From NCBI GenBank assembly GCA_009777055.1, contig WRMQ01000012.1, positions 1-40,672 of the forward strand: a stretch of DNA of 40,672 bases. The letters run 5' to 3'. Under the pieces are notes generated by a model, which was not told where the DNA came from, did no database searches, and saw only the letters and a list, made by a program, of their open reading frames with translations. The DNA comes from Oscillospiraceae bacterium. Lineage in GTDB: Bacteria; Bacillota; Clostridia; Oscillospirales; Acutalibacteraceae. Of this stretch, positions 39,029-40,672 are shown piece after piece; positions within the stretch are counted from its first letter, which is position 1; every line of letters begins with the position of its first letter. The position numbers were made by a program, and so were the translations under genes.

Positions 39029-39655
39029 TTAGGCCTTCACACTGGCCGAGATCAGCACAATCCCGCCCCTGGGGCCGGGGATCGCGCCCTTGATGGCCAG
39101 CAGATTGTTTTCCGCGTCCACCTTCACCACCGTGAGGTTCTGCACCGTCACGCGCTCGCCGCCCAGCCGCCCGGCCATCTTCTTGCCCTTATACACCCGG
39201 GAGGGCGTGGAGCAGGCGCCGAGGGAGCCGCCGTGGCGCCCGACAGGGCCGGAGCCGTGGGACTCCTTGAGCTTGGAGAAGTTCCAGCGCTTGAGCACGC
39301 CGGCGGTCCCCTTGCCCTTGCTGGTGCCGACCACGTCGACGCGGTCGCCCATTTCGAAAATATCCGCCTTGAGCACGTCGCCTACCTTGAGCTCCGCGCT
39401 GAGCTTGAACTCCCGCAGCGTGCGCCTGGGTGCGACGCCCTGCTTCTGGAAGTGGCCGAGCAGCGGCTTGGTCAGCTTGTTGACCCGGATTTCGCCGAAG
39501 CCCAGCTGCACCGCCTCATAGCCGTCGCTGCCGCCGGTCTTCACCATCACCACCGGGCAGGGGCCCGCCTCCACGACGGTAACCGGCACGACGCCGCCCT
39601 TTTCGTTAAACACCTGGGTCATACCCAGCTTTTTGCCGATGAGCGCTTTTTCCAT
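39029..39655 (-). CDS. rplC: 50S ribosomal protein L3
   Basis: A 208-aa L3, an assembly initiator reaching toward the peptidyl-transferase centre. MEKALIGKKLGMTQVFNEKG is the usual start (39655), chosen over an ATG 16 codons upstream; GGAGGATACATTTTTT leads into it. RWNFSKLKESHGSGPVGRHG and RVYKGKKMAGRLGGERVTVQ contain the conserved loop with the modified-Gln region. Confidence 0.97.
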   Translation of the reverse strand: MEKALIGKKLGMTQVFNEKGGVVPVTVVEAGPCPVVMVKTGGSDGYEAVQLGFGEIRVNKLTKPLLGHFQKQGVAPRRTLREFKLSAELKVGDVLKADIFEMGDRVDVVGTSKGKGTAGVLKRWNFSKLKESHGSGPVGRHGGSLGACSTPSRVYKGKKMAGRLGGERVTVQNLTVVKVDAENNLLAIKGAIPGPRGGIVLISASVKA

Positions 39656-39736
39656 AAAAAATGTATCCTCCTTATCGGTTATTGGTTGACGGCGGACCGC
39701 CAACTTGACCTTCGGGCGTTTCCGTCCTTGCCCGCC

Positions 39737-40048
39737 TTACAGCTTGATCTCAATTTCCACGCCCGCGGGGAGCTCCAGCCCGGAAAGGGCCTCCACCGTC
39801 TTCGCGGAGGGGTGCAGGATGTCGATGAGGCGCTTGTGGGTGCGCTGCTCGAACTGCTCCCGGGAATCCTTGTACTTATGCACCGCGCGGAGGATCGTCA
39901 CGATCTCTTTTTCCGTGGGCAGCGGCACCGGGCCGGAGACCTGCGCGCCGGAATTCTTCGCGGTTTCGACAATACGCTCGGCGGCCTTGTCGACCAGGCT
40001 GTGGTCGTAGCCCTTGAGCCGGATACGGATGTTACCCTTGACTGCCAT
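39737..40048 (-). CDS. rpsJ: 30S ribosomal protein S10
   Basis: A 103-aa S10 (NusE), part of the 30S head and of NusB-dependent antitermination complexes. [40 protein letters not shown] and [20 protein letters not shown] are diagnostic. First gene of the S10 operon. The Shine-Dalgarno is weak (AAGAAAG close to the ATG, GAAAGG 13 bases away). The str operon (rpsL, rpsG, fusA, tuf) is not upstream. Confidence 0.98.
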   Translation of the reverse strand: MAVKGNIRIRLKGYDHSLVDKAAERIVETAKNSGAQVSGPVPLPTEKEIVTILRAVHKYKDSREQFEQRTHKRLIDILHPSAKTVEALSGLELPAGVEIEIKL

Positions 40049-40391
40049 ACTTTCTTGTCACGCCTTTCTTGTGTTTGGCGAACGCTTGGCTCTCGCCGGG
40101 GTTCTTTTCAGCTTTGAATTTCAGCTTGGAAAGATTTTTTTCTGGAAATTTTCATTGAGATAAAAATTAGAAATTATTTCTCTCCACGGCGCCGGGCGTT
40201 CCAGGCCTCCCATAACAAAGAGCCGGGAACATGGCTGACCCAGCAAAGATACTTCGTCTGAAAAGCATCCCTTGCGAAAATGGTTCCGCCCAATTTGATA
40301 ATCGGACATGCTCCGCAGAAATTTCCCGCCTGCGCGGCGGCTACCTCCTGCATCAACGCAGCCTGCGCGTCTTTGAAACACACGCTGAAAG
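40049..40391 (-). promoter_or_regulatory. Long S10 operon leader
   Basis: About 340 bases lie between the predicted promoter and rpsJ. The minus strand contains an open frame from GTG 40383 to 40174 (69 codons, including AGNFCGACPIIKLGG), but without an RBS; the GTG sits almost at the predicted transcript start. No clear riboswitch or terminator was recognised. The last 100 bases are A-rich. A regulatory leader or leader peptide is possible. Confidence 0.4.
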
Positions 40392-40420
40392 ATTATACCA
40401 TGGCGTTCCATAAAATGCAA
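40392..40420 (-). promoter_or_regulatory. Extended -10 promoter of the S10 operon
   Basis: Minus strand TTGCAT (40420-40415), 17 bp, TATAAT (40397-40392) preceded by TGG, giving the extended TGnTATAAT form that compensates for the imperfect -35. No other good promoter was seen between here and rpsJ. Confidence 0.65.
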
Positions 40421-40512
40421 GTAATTTTTGTCGCGATTTTTTTCTTGTTTTTTGGGTATTATGACAAAATCCAATGATCGCTTTTGTGTGCGAACATATT
40501 TTCGAAATTCTA

Positions 40513-40541
40513 TTGACATTTCATGAAAACAGGTATAGAAT
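40513..40541 (+). promoter_or_regulatory. Divergent sigma-A promoter at the right edge
   Basis: TTGACA (40513-40518), 17 bp, TAGAAT (40536-40541), reading right toward the partial gene at 40634. Confidence 0.7.
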
Positions 40542-40633
40542 GTCATTGGCGCTGCTGGGCGGCGGTTGCGCATATCTCTATTCCTCACGGCAAATGCCTT
40601 GGCGCATTCCGGGGGAAAGGAGATGGTGCCTTT

Positions 40634-40672
40634 ATGATGGTAACATACATTGCGGATATTCTGCAGGCTGTG
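40634..40672 (+). CDS. Start of an unidentified gene, cut by the window edge
   Basis: Thirteen codons are visible: MMVTYIADILQAV. GGAAAGGAG (about 40614-40622) stands 11 bases before the first of two adjacent ATG codons, and a sigma-A promoter lies 93 bp upstream. The hydrophobic opening would fit a SecG-type membrane protein (SecG starts often read M..ILQVIV), but thirteen residues cannot decide. Confidence 0.5.
   Translation, partial: MMVTYIADILQAV

Noticed and set aside
40121-40588. Minus-strand 155-codon frame over the S10 leader
   Set aside because: It runs through both predicted promoters, has no RBS and no recognisable pattern; most likely chance.

Overview
The window looks like part of the chromosome of an endospore-forming, fairly GC-rich Clostridia-type Firmicute. 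Seen in the sequence: a spoVAF/GerA-family gene, zinc-binding forms of S4, S14, L24 and L36, a small KOW-domain protein between map and infA, sortase-type pili with LPxTG-like signals, and AAGGAGG-type ribosome binding sites with consensus sigma-A promoters. Nothing in it names a genus.

Left part (1-9400): a mobile-element hotspot at the 3' end of a tRNA-Trp gene. From the left there are a broken ParM-like gene start with promoter and RBS (minus), an excisionase-like HTH gene, an AbiEi/AbiEii type IV toxin-antitoxin pair with an operator over its -10 box, and a tRNA-Trp 3' half. A compact 6.1-kb integrative element follows, bounded by a 24-bp direct repeat of the tRNA 3' end (2562-2585 and 8663-8686). 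It carries a tyrosine integrase and a CI-like repressor (minus), divergent from an xis-like gene, a replication protein and a DnaC-like loader (plus). Its right half is a two-gene cassette of unknown function (minus, perfect consensus promoter) with its own divergent XRE regulator. The int-repressor / xis-rep layout is that of phage-inducible chromosomal islands, but no structural or packaging gene is visible. Outside the right att site lie decayed remains of another integrase and an AraC-type regulator, so elements appear to have accumulated side by side at this tRNA.

Middle part (9580-20600): a sortase-assembled pilus locus, all plus strand, starting at a sigma-A promoter with a leader hairpin. 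It encodes a 126-aa coiled-coil protein of unknown role, a type I signal peptidase, a 2155-aa adhesin (DUF11-like, MucBP-like, Gly-rich and FctA-like segments, LPMVG signal), the backbone pilin (LPITG), a class C sortase and a small accessory/anchor pilin with two sorting-like motifs. A collagen-like protein gene (minus) follows, then a frameshifted small membrane-protein gene.

Right part (21900-40672): spoVAF (plus) behind a perfect 14-bp inverted repeat, two membrane-protein genes (minus), and the complete S10-spc-alpha ribosomal protein cluster on the minus strand from rpsJ to rplQ, including secY, map, the KOW gene, infA and rpoA. adk is absent from its usual place between secY and map. 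Three gaps in this cluster hold a TAGATTTTAGA-type inverted-repeat element. The S10 operon has an extended -10 promoter about 340 bp upstream of rpsJ. A divergent consensus promoter at the far right drives a gene whose start is cut by the window edge.
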